Origin: Isoetes taiwanensis
Taxonomy: Eukaryota > Streptophyta > Lycopodiopsida > Isoetales > Isoetaceae
Length of the DNA: 64,000 nucleotides
Direction of reading: 5' to 3'
NCBI GenBank assembly: GCA_021234155.1
Contig: JAJEKV010000002.1
Coordinates: 1,022,164-1,086,163, forward strand
Made by a program: the position numbers and the translations under genes. Below, piece by piece: positions 1 to 10,830 of this stretch (positions within the stretch are counted from its first letter, which is position 1; each line of letters starts with the position of its first letter). The notes below the pieces were generated by a model that was not told the DNA's origin, made no database searches, and saw only the letters and a program-made list of their open reading frames with translations.

Positions 1-1621
1 ATATAACGCCATAAATACGATATTCTCGGACCTGTCACCATACAAGTCTACCTAGGTAGCCTTGTATGCCCCGGATAAGTGGCAGGGTGCACATCTAAGT
101 TAATTGTTTAACTTAGATAACCTTTAGGATAAGGCCCATTTCCACATGGCCTTATCCTATTGGGCAACCGCCACACACCTCATCTTAGTGGTGCCAATGT
201 GGCATCCCACGCGGACCCACACCTATATGAGCTCTAACCCTAACCCTAGACCCTTTTCATGAACTAGCACCGAACTCTCATCCACGCAAGTTCAAACCCC
301 CGTTTCGAAAGCACCGTCATTATAGCCTAGCCCGGAGCAAAGAGCCCCCGGAAGGTGTGTATGATCGTAGAGGGAGTAAGCCTTCAACCACGCCTAGGAG
401 CATGGAGACGCCAGGGAATGGGAGGAAGCGCTTCGAGGAGGTAGGTTGAGTAGAGTTCATGTTAGTTCATCTGGAAGTTAGCACTCCAGATGGGTTAGTG
501 ATTCGTATCTAGAGTAGAGCCACCCTAGATCCTTCGTTGAACATCTTGAACCCTAATCAAGGAACCCTAACTGTTAGTTAGCTATGTATGATTAGGTTAA
601 GATGTTCATATGATGTTGATGTTGATCATGATGTGATGTATGTGATATTGGTTGATCATGTTGCTCCTCTTGTATTGGGAAGGGGGGTAGAGACCTAGGG
701 CCATATGTAGTATGCTCCTAGTGTAGATCCCTTAGTTCCTATTAGTATGCGGCCTGTGCATAGGAACCCACCGGGAAGCTATGATGTGACTCAGCACTCC
801 ACTGCGGGCTAGAGGCAAGATGGAGGGTGGATCCCCCCCGAAAGTGGGGGCTTGGGGATCCCATAGTGGGCTAGGCTTATGGTGGGTCACTTAGGTGGGC
901 CGAGCATGGGTCCGACACCTCCCCGGGGCAATGGTGTTGCCCCGCCTCTCAAGAGTTGCAAGTGTCGGCTTGGCTCTTGTTTTGGGGGTTCAATCGGTGC
1001 AGAATCGCGTGTGTCGTCACGATTCTCTAGTCGCCCGCGGAGCCTCTAGACCCGGGAAGGGGAGATGCAACCCTTCCTACCTCATCGGACCGGGGAGATG
1101 CAACACGAGTAGTCCCGATGGGTGATGCCATGGGATTGCATATCCTAAGGTTAGAGTCATGCCACAGCTTGGTCTAGCCCATCTGCAAAGTATGCACAGG
1201 AGGGGCGGATGGAGTGGTCAACCCTAGTCATTGTCTTATGCCAGCCCCGCCATTGTTATGACTCGGTCTGCTCTATCTTGAGGCTTAGCCAGTCAGTCGA
1301 CTACCCTATGTGTCAGAGCCACGGGTAGGAGCTCTCATGTTTTATGGTATATGATTATGTTCCTTGCATCTATGGATATGCGGTTGAGCTACCCTCGAGG
1401 TAGTATATTGTATTGTATTGCTAGTTCTGACGTGTTTATGCTTCCGCTGTGATAGGAGCCCATAGGGGAAGGGCGCGCAAGACACCTTCGTGTCCCCTTC
1501 CTGCACTACGGAGGTTCCAGAGTGCGGGATAGACGGAGGGCATGTGCGGTTGTTGAGCCGGACGGGGGATTTCCTGCCGAGTGTACGGCCGGGCGCCGTA
1601 TGTTTAACAGGGAGCGTCACA
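1..1621 (+). repeat. LTR of a Ty3-type retroelement, 5' end cut by window edge
   Basis: This stretch aligns by eye with 49519-50795 and, in reverse complement, with the LTRs at 35585-37198 and 46701-48316. A shared block is the run around 1187-1245 (GCACAGGAGGGGCGGATGG). It ends at 1621 with GCGTCACA, the mirror of the TGTGACGT that opens related LTRs. The DNA after 1621 is neither a tRNA-iMet primer site nor a gag leader. It is therefore a solo LTR or the 3' LTR of a plus-strand element lying left of the window. The first few bases of the LTR appear to be missing at the window edge. Confidence 0.7.
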
Positions 1622-1624
1622 GGC

Positions 1625-1823
1625 TTGTTGTTCGAATTTGACCTCCACTTTTTATGCCAACAGTCCCTATACTGTTGTGCATAAGTGGTACCTTTTCTTG
1701 CTATCAGCTCCCAATAAGACACAAACATCTTTTCGTAATGGGTAAGAATAGGGTCTTGCTCAGGGTCCTCTTCAGCAAAGGCCATCCATGCAGCCCTGGT
1801 CTGATGAGCGAGAGCATTCCTTT
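1625..1823 (-). pseudogene. Coding-like fragment of unknown family, cut by a CACTA end
   Basis: The minus strand is open from 1823 down to about 1625 and reads as ordinary protein, with segments such as TRAAWMAFAEEDPEQDP and YAQQYRDCWHKKWR. It is bounded on one side by the CACTA terminus at 1824 and on the other by the LTR end at 1621. I do not recognise the family. It may be the continuation of the transposase-like ORF that reappears at 35187-35579 and 48322-49515, if the DNA between is all inserted. That link is inference from position and strand only. Confidence 0.3.
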
Positions 1824-1869
1824 CACTACAAGAGAAAAGCTCTTTAACGTCAAAAAAATATGACTTAGA

Positions 1870-2160
1870 ATCTAAAAAAGTACCATATGATGCTAATAAC
1901 GCTATTGAGGGCACAATGACACTATCACTGACGAAAATTGTAGCACCCATAGCACCATGCATAGTACCAAAATTAATGTCAATAATTATATCAGTATTCT
2001 CAAATGACACTATATTTGTTGTTAATACCATCAGAGGTAATACCATGTCTTACATTACTCTTACTATCAATATTATGATAGTTATAGTAATGACCATACA
2101 AATGCTATTACTTATAGCAATTACAATAAAGTCGTATTTAATTAAAGTGGGTCAAATCTC
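1870..2160. repeat. CACTA subterminal repeat region, left
   Basis: Short degenerate motifs of the type GACACTAT, ATACCAT and TGATAGT recur in both orientations. The run ends near 2128-2155 with a segment (GTATTTAATTAAAGTGGG) that reappears in reverse complement at 17567-17590. Dense short direct and inverted repeats next to a CACTA terminus are typical of En/Spm transposase-binding regions. The same style of repeats occurs at 17590-18000 and 22180-22660. Confidence 0.5.
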
Positions 2161-2212
2161 AAAATTTGGGACTCAGACTGAAAATGGGACTCATACTAAA
2201 GAGAATTCAAAC

Positions 2213-2540
2213 TGAGGGGGAGGGAGAGGGGACGCACCTCGATAAGGAGAAGGGTAGGAGGAGAAGGAGGGAGGGGCCACAGATTGAAGAGGGGAAAGGG
2301 CTAAGTTGAAAGAAGAGGCGACAGGGGCATGGAGGGGAGAGGAGAGAAAAGGGCAAAGGAGGATGGGAGGGGATACGCTGGAAGAAGGGGGAGGGAAGGG
2401 GGGGAGGGAGAGCAAGGGGAGGGGAGGGAAGTGGCAAGGAAGGGGATAAGTTGGAAGAAGGGGATGGGGAGGAGGGTAGAGAAGAGCAAAGGGGCAAAGG
2501 AGGAGAGGGAGGGGCAAAGGGGGCAAGAGTCTCCCCCACC
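2213..2540. repeat. Purine-rich strand-asymmetric tract
   Basis: About 330 bp are almost pure G and A on the plus strand (GAGGGAGGGG, GGAAGGGG and similar). The tract is followed by an AAT-repeat stretch at 2548-2566. Open frames across it on the minus strand are Pro/Leu/Ser runs and carry no sign of a real protein. Confidence 0.8.
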
Positions 2541-2568
2541 CCCTTCAAAATAATAATAATAATATTAA

Positions 2569-2607
2569 CAAGAAATTTATCGCGGCGGCCTCGCGAACAT
2601 TTCTCTT
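2569..2607. repeat. GC hairpin motif, copy 1 (3' arm shortened)
   Basis: The segment starts CAAGAAATTTATCGCGGCGG and ends GCGAACATTTCTCTT. It matches 6506-6551 except that the right half of the GC stem is missing about 7 bp. Both copies follow an A/T simple repeat. Confidence 0.6.
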
Positions 2608-5009
2608 TTCTTACTTGCTCCGGCACAGTAAGAGAAGCCACTGTAAGAAAAAACTATGGTACATTGAATAGGACTGCTTGAACAACTCCGCCATGGCCAG
2701 GCAGTCGGCTATGAACTGCTGGAAGATTGTCGCCATAGCCACGTCGCCCTGCCCTGCCGCACAAAATTGCAACAAACCCTACCTGCCAAAGAAACAAACC
2801 CGAATCGTGCTCCACAATAAGAAACCCTGCCCGTAAAAGAAAACCAAGACCATAAAATTCCCAAACCCCATATGCTGACATCAGCATTCTACGAATTTCA
2901 CATTAACAATAGCCCTCCAACCTTACTAAATCTTATGTAATAAACTACCCTTGCAACATCTTGGGAACTTACTCACAATAAGCTAAGGTTATTTGTTGAA
3001 CAATCTTCAGGATTGTTATATTTTCAATAATCTCAACTATTAAAGGTTAACTAAATGAACATTTCTTAAAATGAAAGGTTTGTTCTTTCCTCATGACACT
3101 GATAACCCAATTGCTTTGAAAAAATAAATTCATGCATTTGCTAAAATATTGGCATTTATTCATAATAGTAACAGTGTGCTTTTACCTCAGATAAGTCGAA
3201 CTCAATGTCTCCTTTCACAAACTGGATAAGGTTGGCTGTTGAACAATCTATGGATTGTTATACTTTCCATCATTTTGATTGCAAGTTCAAATCATTCAAA
3301 GGTCATCCAAAGGACCACAAGAAATGTTTATTATGTTGTTTAGATTCCCTCATGTTCTTTGAGTTGACGTGAGGGCGTGAGTAAAGACTGCCTCAATGGA
3401 TCCGCTTGACTTTATAATCAATAGGTTTAATTACGTGATTCATCAAAATCTTTTCAACATTCTAGTACATTTGATTGTTCTAGCTAGCTCAACATCAGTT
3501 GCTCGTCGTATTAACAAAAGTGAGAGTATCATTGCGATGAGAAAAAATGTGAATTAGAGCTATGATTATGTGGAATGCTCAATTTCAATCCTCCAAACTG
3601 GGCAATTGCCTATCATTTTGTAAAACTCACAGTTAACTTCATTATCTTGAGTTGCAGTTTGCAAAAGTTGAATGATGCCTATGCTTGTGGAAAATGTCTA
3701 ATTAACCTAGTTGTTCAGTTATGACAGCAGCTAGATGTCTGGTTTATACAAAATCATTACATTATGGAGAAGTTCTGGACTCGCGCAATTTGTACAAAAT
3801 AGAATCATGCTGGCTTCCATCACCAATCACCACTCTGCATGACAGATCTAAAAACAGAGCCCAAATTCCAAAAGCGTTTCAAATGGCTCATTTCTTAAGT
3901 ACCTGGCAGACAATTCCATGCAAGAGAACATCGAATCTCCACTTTAGATTATGTGTCTGTGCAGAGCTAAAAATCTACTATACTAGTTTTGGAAGTTCAC
4001 AAGCTGCTAGGAGTAAACTTGCCTAACCTATCAAATCAAAGCAAGCTTCAATTTTTTTTTGCTGGAAAAGACTAAAGGTAGCTAGGAAGCCACATAGTAC
4101 CCGAAAACTGAAAGAACCCAGAATGGCTTAAAAACTTGCCTTTGCAGAGGGGCAGTACAAATACTGTTAGAATACCAACACTGGTAATATTACTGTGACA
4201 AAGATTCAAACTCTATGTATTTAATATTACTGCTTTGAGGGTATTTATGTATTTGAATGCTGCCACTTTGCATCAGCAAAATATGCAAGTGCTTTGCGAG
4301 CTTGAGCGCTTTACCATAGCTCTGGAAAAGTAATATGAGTTGCTCCTGTGTGCAACTAGTCATTGGTCAACAATATCATACATAAGGCAGTTGTTTCTCT
4401 TTGCAAAGGCTTTCATTTCCTACAGGTAGCGCAAATGCATAAACGCATCCAACATCTTGTTAAAAGTTACAGTAATCCACAATGGGCCTCATAAATAAGA
4501 AACGAGTACATCCAAACCAAGCCTATTGAACTTTCCCAGTATGGAATCAACTTCATCTACCTTTTTCCAAAAACTATGCAAAAAATTAGGTTTAATAATA
4601 AAGTTCAACTGGATAAACAATAGACATGTGGGTGCATTTGCATGCACAATGGGCTGATCACATTGTAGCACAAAGAGGGCTTCAAAAGGCAACGGCCATA
4701 AACTTCATATCTAGCAAACTTTCAGAAAGAAGGTAACAGAAAAACAAATGGAAAGCAAACTAACTATATGAATATCAAGAACACACAAGACTCATTTGGA
4801 GCAAGTACTGCATCCCATTATTCCATGGGATTTCATTAAATATCTCTGCGTCCAACTACCAGATTTCCTGACCCACCCTTGCAATTGCAGTCAACATGTT
4901 ATTAATGTTTCCAAGATGGCACATGTTACCTTTATTCATATAAAAAAGGGATAAAGTCAAGTATATTTTGACTTCACTGTGACTAGTTTAAAAAAAAAAA
5001 GTTCTCATC
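2608..5009. other. No supported gene; AT-rich, intron-like DNA
   Basis: No long reading frame has protein-like composition. On the minus strand, 2690-2632 could be a short exon starting MATIFQQFIADCLAM, but nothing supports it further. A degenerate direct repeat shares TTGAACAATCT...GGATTGTTATA at about 2995-3026 and 3236-3267. The composition (long T runs, AG before coding-like patches) would suit introns of a decayed gene. Confidence 0.4.
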
Positions 5010-5440
5010 AACAAAATAACACTTACCTTTTGCAGCAAAAGTCATAAGATGTTGCTGGGCCTCGCAAGCACATATGTCCAAAAGCTGCCGCATTTTGCAA
5101 AGACCCAACTCATTCTGGGTGTTCGAGGACTACCAAACCAATGTCTTACGTCAGTTGTGGGAGCACTGACCGTTATCATTATGGAACCAATTGATGCTTT
5201 CAGAAATAAGGATATTTCTATGTAACTGCAGAAATAAAGAGACCACCCGTTATTGACAAAGAAAATCTCTATGAAAGGTAATAGACTGACACAACATAAT
5301 GCACCAGACATTGGGCTCAAATGCAAAAACCTCACCTTTTCCCCAATTCTCATCTTTTGCTAACTTGACTACATCTTTTGCATGTGATGCGATACTCAAA
5401 CCCAGCAATCACCATAAGACTAGAGCATCTGAAGCATATG
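5010..5440 (-). pseudogene. Cluster of exon-like segments, unknown gene
   Basis: Three protein-like patches on the minus strand sit next to splice-like sites. One near 5440-5337 ends IASHAKDVVKLAKDENWGK before GTGAGG. One near 5228-5160 follows TTTCTGCAG. One near 5115-5043 (MRQLLDICACEAQQHLMTF) ends in AAAG followed by GTAAGTG. The frames do not join cleanly, so the set looks decayed. I do not recognise the protein. It may be a host gene fragment carried inside the large CACTA candidate. Confidence 0.25.
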
Positions 5441-5444
5441 TCCA

Positions 5445-6068
5445 AGTCCAGCAGATACTGTACCTAATCTTCAGATATAAAAGGCTCTGCCAGTTGTAAA
5501 GCCTTGGCATCGCAATCACAAGCAAAATATAGCATGTTTTGCATATATACAGCCTGTTTTGTATCTTACATGTCGTAGAAGGTGTTTTTGCATCTTACAT
5601 ATTCTACTGGTAATCAGAGAGTTTCCAAAGGAGGCAGAATCCAAATGCTCCAAGTGGCAGGCAGAAAAAAACTGACAGAATATACATTGATGAAGATGTA
5701 GAAAAAGGGAAGAAAAAACATAAGTGGACTATTATGGTGCATGCAGAAAATCCGACCCTACAGAATCTGAGCTTGAAGCATCCGGTGGCGACCTTCCAGC
5801 ACTTTGCACAGCAAAAAGTTCCTTAAAAGGCAAGGGCCAAAAAACCACAATAGGAAGCTGCGACCTGCTTCAAAAAAGGTTGGACGCCATAGCCAAAGAG
5901 ATGCAGCACAAAAAACACGAAATTTTTTGTTGCCTGACTTATGGCGGCGGCCGCCTACCATCAATGGCCTCCATCGGAGCATTGGCGACAGGCAAGAGGA
6001 GTTGTTGGGCTTGGCAATTAAATGCGACCAGTGTTCCAATGAATCTAGTGTCGACTCCGATTCCCGGG
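5445..6068. other. Possible 5' part of a minus-strand gene fragment
   Basis: A short minus-strand frame at 5893-5765 begins MASNLFEAGRSFLL and ends at a stop after 42 codons. The segment around 5940-5957 contains a GC palindrome (GGCGGCGGCCGCC). Frames are open on both strands across 5724-6134, so neither is persuasive. Nothing else is supported here. Confidence 0.15.
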
Positions 6069-6242
6069 CGTGGTATTTATCAACCACCGTCATGTTTGAA
6101 CCAAAAAAAATACACGAGGTTTTTGTGGACTTAACCAATTTTTGAGTGAGTGTCATGTTAAAACCACATTGAGAGAAAAAATACACGGAGTTTTTTTAGG
6201 TTCACGTTGGTTCAAACATGACGGTGGTTGATAAATACCACG
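6069..6242. mobile_element. Small foldback (MITE-like) element with 35-bp perfect inverted repeats
   Basis: Bases 6069-6103 (starting CGTGGTATTTATC) are the exact reverse complement of 6208-6242. The 104-bp middle is also partly self-complementary (ATACACG near 6110 and 6182). The 174-bp total size and long terminal inverted repeats fit a MITE or foldback element. Flanks share an imperfect 13-bp repeat beginning GACTCCG (6054-6066 and 6246-6258), which is not placed exactly at the ends, so no clean target duplication is claimed. Confidence 0.65.
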
Positions 6243-6300
6243 ATTGACTCCGGTTGCCTATGGCATCGGTTCCACTTGCTTGCCTTTCAAGCAACATGCG

Positions 6301-6380
6301 CTCAGGAATCCGTCGGTTGCTTCGAACAAAAGCTTCTTAACTCAGGAATCCGTCGGTTGCTTCGATCAAAAGCTTCTTAA
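6301..6380. repeat. Two-copy 40-bp tandem duplication
   Basis: Bases 6301-6340 and 6341-6380 are the same 40-bp unit (starting CTCAGGAATCCGTCGG) with one mismatch (GAACA versus GATCA). Confidence 0.9.
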
Positions 6381-6505
6381 CTCAAATCGAACACCTTGCA
6401 AAATCGACGGCCACGATAAGTGCCCTGGTGACACGAATATAATATTCGTCCAAAGAATTTTTCTATAGCATTTATATATGTTTAGATAATATAAATAAAT
6501 AAATA

Positions 6506-6551
6506 CAAGAAATTTATCGCGGCGGCCAAGGCCGCCGCGAACATTTCTCTT
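6506..6551. repeat. GC hairpin motif, copy 2 (complete)
   Basis: The core CGCGGCGGCC-AA-GGCCGCCGCG is a perfect 10-bp stem with a 2-base loop. It is flanked by a second matching pair, AAGAAAT and ATTTCTCTT. It is in the same orientation as the copy at 2569-2607, 3.9 kb away. Confidence 0.7.
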
Positions 6552-6559
6552 CCCAACCG

Positions 6560-7150
6560 GCTCACTTCTTGGTTTGACGGCATGTGTGGACATTTGAACT
6601 TTGTTTTAATTTAAGTTCCGAATTCAAGAGCTGCTCGGGAAGTTATAGGAAATAATTTCAGAGCAGAAATGGTAGATTCGTCTTTGGAGTGTGAAGAGCA
6701 AATTGATTAAGAGGATGCAATTTCGCATCCGGTTGGTGCTTCTAAACCGGAAAGCTGCCCCATTCCAAAGCAGGAATCTGCTCATTGTTGCTGCTCCACA
6801 TAACATCCTCATCGACGTATTCTAATGTAAGGTCTGGAAGCAGCCAACCAAAAACCAATACGATTCGAATCTAGAATACACAAGACGAAAATATATAATT
6901 TCCTGACAGTATATCGTATCTTAGGTGAGATTTTTAATTTTGTACACACATTCAAGAGCATTTTTTGTGTCGGATTTTTTTTGAGGGAGCGTGTTCGTTT
7001 TTTTTTTATCGGATTTTTCTTGGGTGAGCGTGTACTGACGCCTGAGCCTGAGATCTTACATTCATCTCGTTTAGGTTTAACCTAAATTCATACGATTCAT
7101 TTTTTTGCTCTCTGCTCTCTTTAGCGTTTTCATCTTCAGTTGAGGTTTTG
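6560..7150. other. No supported gene
   Basis: AT-rich sequence with T runs at 6960-7020 and no protein-like frame. It precedes the GIL1-like pseudogene and could be its former upstream region. Confidence 0.4.
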
Positions 7151-7154
7151 CACA

Positions 7155-8185
7155 ATGGGGATTTGTTTGTCGGTTTTCAAGAATTGGCCTTCATGGTCTA
7201 ACGAGTTAGTGGTCCGCGGCCGGACTTTAGAGGATCAACTAACTTAGTTAAATTTCAAGAGTCGTCTGCACAACAAAACCAGGAACCTGAGGCTAGAATT
7301 CCTGAACTAGCTTCTCAACTGCAGATGTTATAAAGAGAGATCACAGCGAGGAGCAGAAGCTACAAAAAGCTCTGGAAGAGGATTTTCAGAATGTAGAAAC
7401 TCAAATAGCCTAAGAAACTTCGAAACAGAATGAACGAGATTGAAGCTGCAAACGCCGCCACGCACAATCCTGGAAACCCTGATTCCGATTCATCTGCCAC
7501 TCCTACACTGTTCTCAACACCATGAATACTCGGCTAAGAGAGGCTGCAATATCCTTTGCAAAGGTTTTTGAACCCCATGTTGAATCCTGGCAATATCCTC
7601 ATACATTTGCTAAGAGAAGGCACAGGCACTTTGCTATCGCATCCTCAGTCTGCAGAGTATTATTCACCGGATTTGAAACTGTGGACTTTGGCAGGATACT
7701 GTACTGTGATTATGGATCCACCACAGCTGAGAAAACAGGCTTTTAAAACGTATGAGCTATTCCGAGAGGCCAAAGAGCAGAATATGTTGAAATATGATTT
7801 TTCATTTTCCAGGTTTTGCCAAATCAAAGGGGCAGATCTTTGCCGCGAAGCCGCAATTGGATATGAGTTGCATGAAGCAGTTACAGAATCATTTTTGAAG
7901 TTGGCAAAATAAATCTGGTTGATCCACAAAGTTGCGTGTAGTTTTCATCCCAGCCCTGCTACTGTGCTTCGGTTCAGTGATGGCGCCCCATTTGATGCTC
8001 GATATATGGAAAGTGTTAGCGTGGACGAAGAGGATGGATTTAAAACAGAGCCAGTGGTCGGATTTATAGTGATACCTGGATTTCGTGTTCGAGATCAAAC
8101 TTTCAAAAGCTATGTCTACCCAATGCGGCAATCCTTTTGCGCACAGCCAGATCGCTGCATATTGCGAATAAATTTCTGATGGAAT
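7155..8185 (+). pseudogene. GIL1-like (DUF641 family) pseudogene
   Basis: The plus strand encodes, across frameshifts and stops, recognisable pieces of the plant GRAVITROPIC IN THE LIGHT 1 / DUF641 family. In order they are a possible start at 7155 (MGICLSVFKNWPSWSN), a coiled-coil-like part around 7280-7400, a middle segment at 7570-7690 (RRHRHFAIASSVCRVLFTGF), the conserved block at 7715-7832 (DPPQLRKQAFKTYE, then KYDFSFSRFCQIK), and a C-terminal part at 7915-8130 (VGFIVIPGFRVRDQTF). Known members act in light-dependent growth responses. At least three frame changes and several stops break it. No introns are seen, so it may be a processed copy or a captured fragment. The family call rests on remembered motif similarity. 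Confidence 0.65.
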
Positions 8186-8189
8186 GGTT

Positions 8190-8590
8190 CGATCCAAATG
8201 CTCGTCCTTTGCCGGCCGGATTGAGGCTATGTTCGCATTCGCAGTGCAGAAGGCCCGAGACCAGAAAACACGAATTTAGACGCCATGCACCGCCATAGCT
8301 AGACACGTTATCAGAATCGGACGGAGAGGATTGTCCAGCAAAAACGTGGCAATAAAGCAGAGAAATAGATTGCGGCCCAGAAACTTTTCAAGGGAACAAA
8401 AAAGAAAAAAGGAAAATTACAATATGAATTACATAGGTAGAGAAAAATAAATAAATTACAGATTAATTAATTAGAGGACATATAAGTTAATATAATTATT
8501 TTGTCAATGTAATTAAATAGACAAATTAGAGAAACATAATTAATTAATTTAGCCTAGACATTAATTTAGCCTATACCATTTCTCGCCTCG
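8190..8590. other. AT-rich stretch without genes
   Basis: From 8390 onward the sequence is mostly A and T (TTAATTAATTAG-like repeats). It separates the GIL1-like pseudogene from the TM9SF fragment. I see no feature in it. Confidence 0.6.
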
Positions 8591-8637
8591 CAAGGCGAAA
8601 ATGTGCAGGGGACTGAAGCCAGGCTGAAGCCAGGCTC

Positions 8638-9006
8638 CATTGCCATCGCCATCTGTGGTATGGTGTGTGGATACCATGGCAAAGAGGGAATCTCCCGGGG
8701 GAATTTTGAGGTACGACAGTGTGCTTGAAACTCTGCCTTAGTATTGTTTCCTGCAATGCCACCAAGTACAAGCAACGGCGAGGTAACTAGCATCCAGATG
8801 AGAGTGATTACAGCAATGGTTCCAAATGGAAGGGCAGCTGTTGAATTGTAAACTATTGCAACTGTGTTCAAGAAAGCAAATGTCAAGAACAAGGGTCCGC
8901 AAAACAGGACACCTGTCAGAAGAATGTTCCGGACCTGCGAATGGATAGAACAGAACAGAACAGTTAAAAGTTCCACAATCAAGACACAGAACTCCAGCTT
9001 ACCCAG
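8638..9006 (-). pseudogene. TM9SF/EMP70 (nonaspanin) gene fragment
   Basis: The minus strand from 8934 down to about 8638 encodes a transmembrane 9 superfamily segment. It reads VRNILLTGVLFCGPLF, a hydrophobic stretch including ALPFGTIAVITLIWML, then SPLLVLGGIAGNNTKAEF, CRTSKFPREIPSLPWY and PQMAMA. Nonaspanins are nine-helix proteins of the Golgi and endosomes, about 600 residues; only some 100 residues remain. A plausible 68-bp intron (8935-9002, GTAAGC to CGCAG) lies before VRN, and the codons before it read AKNW, matching the family's N-W-V-R junction. Similarity stops abruptly after PQMAMA and upstream of KNW, so it is a truncated copy. Confidence 0.8.
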
Positions 9007-10041
9007 TTTTTTGCAGCAGCAGCAGCGGCCGACGAAAATCCCCTGTTTGTGCTTCTGTGTTTCTACTTATGTTTGTGCTTCCGGCAGAGCTAGGATGCGA
9101 AACAAGGCGGGGCCAAAATATGGGCCTCCTTCTCTTCCTTGCTTCCTTCATGCCTCCTTCTCTTCCCGCAGGATCTGTCCAGCTCAGACCTCCATATCTT
9201 CAGGATTATGCTGCTGTCGCCAGCTATGGAGAGCTTCTTTTGGGTTCTGATTCTGCATAGTTATCCCAGTTTTGGCTGAGGAAAACACATTCAAAAGATA
9301 GCGCGAATTCAGAGAAGGGGCTCCGCCATCGGAATAGAAGACGCGCTGGCTTTTGAGAACAGATAATCTCCTCATGCTTGCCAAAAATATGGGCACAGAA
9401 CTTCAAATTAGATGTAATCCGGCAGCCTCTACCTCCTCCCAGCATAAGAACGAGGAGAAGGTCCGGCTATTGGCGCTGACGTAGCGGCATCCCCCTGCCT
9501 CCTCCTTTTTATCGTCCTCTACCATGAATCCTCTGTTTTTCTTCTTGTATCCTCTGTTGTGTGCTCTTTGCTGCTTCAATCAGCTCCGAGCCTTTTGAGT
9601 CTCGACCAAATTCTATTTTTCAATTGCTACAAGTCATTCCACCAAGACCCATGAAGAATAAGATAAGCCAGAGTAGGGCAAATCGGCCAAGCCGAAATTG
9701 ATTTTTTTCAGAAGAACGAGCAAGCCAGGATGCGGCTTTTTTATGCAAATCGGTCTTGTGGCAGGTCAAAAGTGCTTGGCAGAGAATTTAAAAGCCTGTG
9801 AAGGATTGAATCAATGAAAATCGGGCCTGTGGCAAGCCGAATTTATCCGATTTGAGGAGAGTATGCATGTTAGGTTCAGAAGTGCTTGCAAATCCAAGAA
9901 GAATGGACGAATCTGCCGGATCCTTTTCATCTGCCTCCTTCTATCATCTGCCTCCTTCTTTCTGTCCTTTGCTCTGCATTTTTGGATCTCACTCTCCATA
10001 GCTGTGAAGCTTTTGGTTGCGGGTCAATTCCAGTGGGAGCG
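9007..10041. other. No supported gene; possible upstream region of the exon at 10042
   Basis: Mixed-composition DNA with no convincing frame. It contains a GCAG trinucleotide run at 9012-9026 and pyrimidine-rich patches around 9120-9180 and 9490-9560. Short related phrases recur at 9700-9850 (CAAATCGG/GAAAATCGG, CAAGCCG). Nothing further is supported. Confidence 0.4.
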
Positions 10042-10106
10042 ATGGCTACGGGAGCTTCTTCCGGAAAGAAAGAGTCCAAGTGGTACAAAGGATCTTCGTC
10101 TCAAAG
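10042..10106 (+). CDS. Possible first coding exon of an unidentified gene fragment
   Basis: The ATG at 10042 has a strong plant context (GCGATGGCT) and opens MATGASSGKKESKWYKG. The frame runs to 10106, where CAAAG is followed by GTATGT, a good 5' splice site. No second exon was found before the LINE begins near 10.6 kb. It may be the first exon of a gene captured or cut off by transposition. The protein is not recognised. Confidence 0.3.
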
Positions 10107-10560
10107 GTATGTACCAAATTTTAAAATTCAAGCATGGGCGGAAAAAAAGGGCGGGGTATTAGGAAAAAAGGGGGTAAAATAATACATTGAAAAAGAAAGT
10201 GTAAAATAAATGCTAATAATATAGGATTATATTTTGACGTGTCCCCAATTTCTCTTTTTATTAGTGTGCTACTATGTTCACACGTTAAACATTATGTTGC
10301 CATGATGCACGTTTTCTAGGCATATATTCTTAAAAATTGCCTTAGTGATGATTTGATTCTGATCTATAGTATTATATCCCACAGAGACAATGCACCAATA
10401 TGTATATGGGGAATTACGGAAACTATAGGAAATCATGGATGCTAACATAACAAAGAGTATCGAAGGATTATTGAGGGAGTATAATGCTGATAAGATACAC
10501 CAAACAGATTTATAAACAGGGTAGGAAAACATCTCAGTCGACGTCGGGTTACATTGGGCA
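10107..10560. other. AT-rich DNA, no gene seen
   Basis: Possible intron sequence of the fragment ending at 10106. No protein-like frame is present. Confidence 0.4.
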
Positions 10561-10561
10561 A

Positions 10562-10611
10562 TATAACAGAACAGAATAGAATAGAATAGAATAGAATAGA
10601 ATAGAACAGAA
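10562..10611. repeat. (GAATA)n pentanucleotide repeat at the left edge of the LINE
   Basis: GAATA or its variant GAACA is repeated about nine times. It is the reverse complement of the (TATTC)n-type tail at the LINE's 3' end (16212-16252). Confidence 0.85.
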
Positions 10612-10830
10612 AAGATAACTTAGAGAAAATGGACCATATTGCGAGAGATATTGACTCAGAACGAAACGGGTGGCGAACACGTCAAAACCAAGGGAAACAC
10701 AAGATGAGGGGCGACAGATAAGTGACAGATAGGCAGGGACAAGGATAATATGAATTGCAGAACGAGCCTCTTAGGGTACAATTAAGGCGGGACCGTTTGA
10801 AAGTACACAAAGAGAACAAAAAGAAATACA

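Noticed and set aside
232-256. CCCTAA repeats resembling plant telomere sequence
   Set aside because: Only two to three units, inside an LTR; similar CCCTAA phrases occur in the other LTR copies.
1342-2046. Single 234-codon minus-strand gene
   Set aside because: The frame runs through an LTR end and a CACTA terminus. Only the 1625-1823 part reads like protein.
2191-2641. Overlapping open frames on the minus strand across 2191-2641
   Set aside because: They only translate the purine-rich tract into Pro/Leu/Ser runs.
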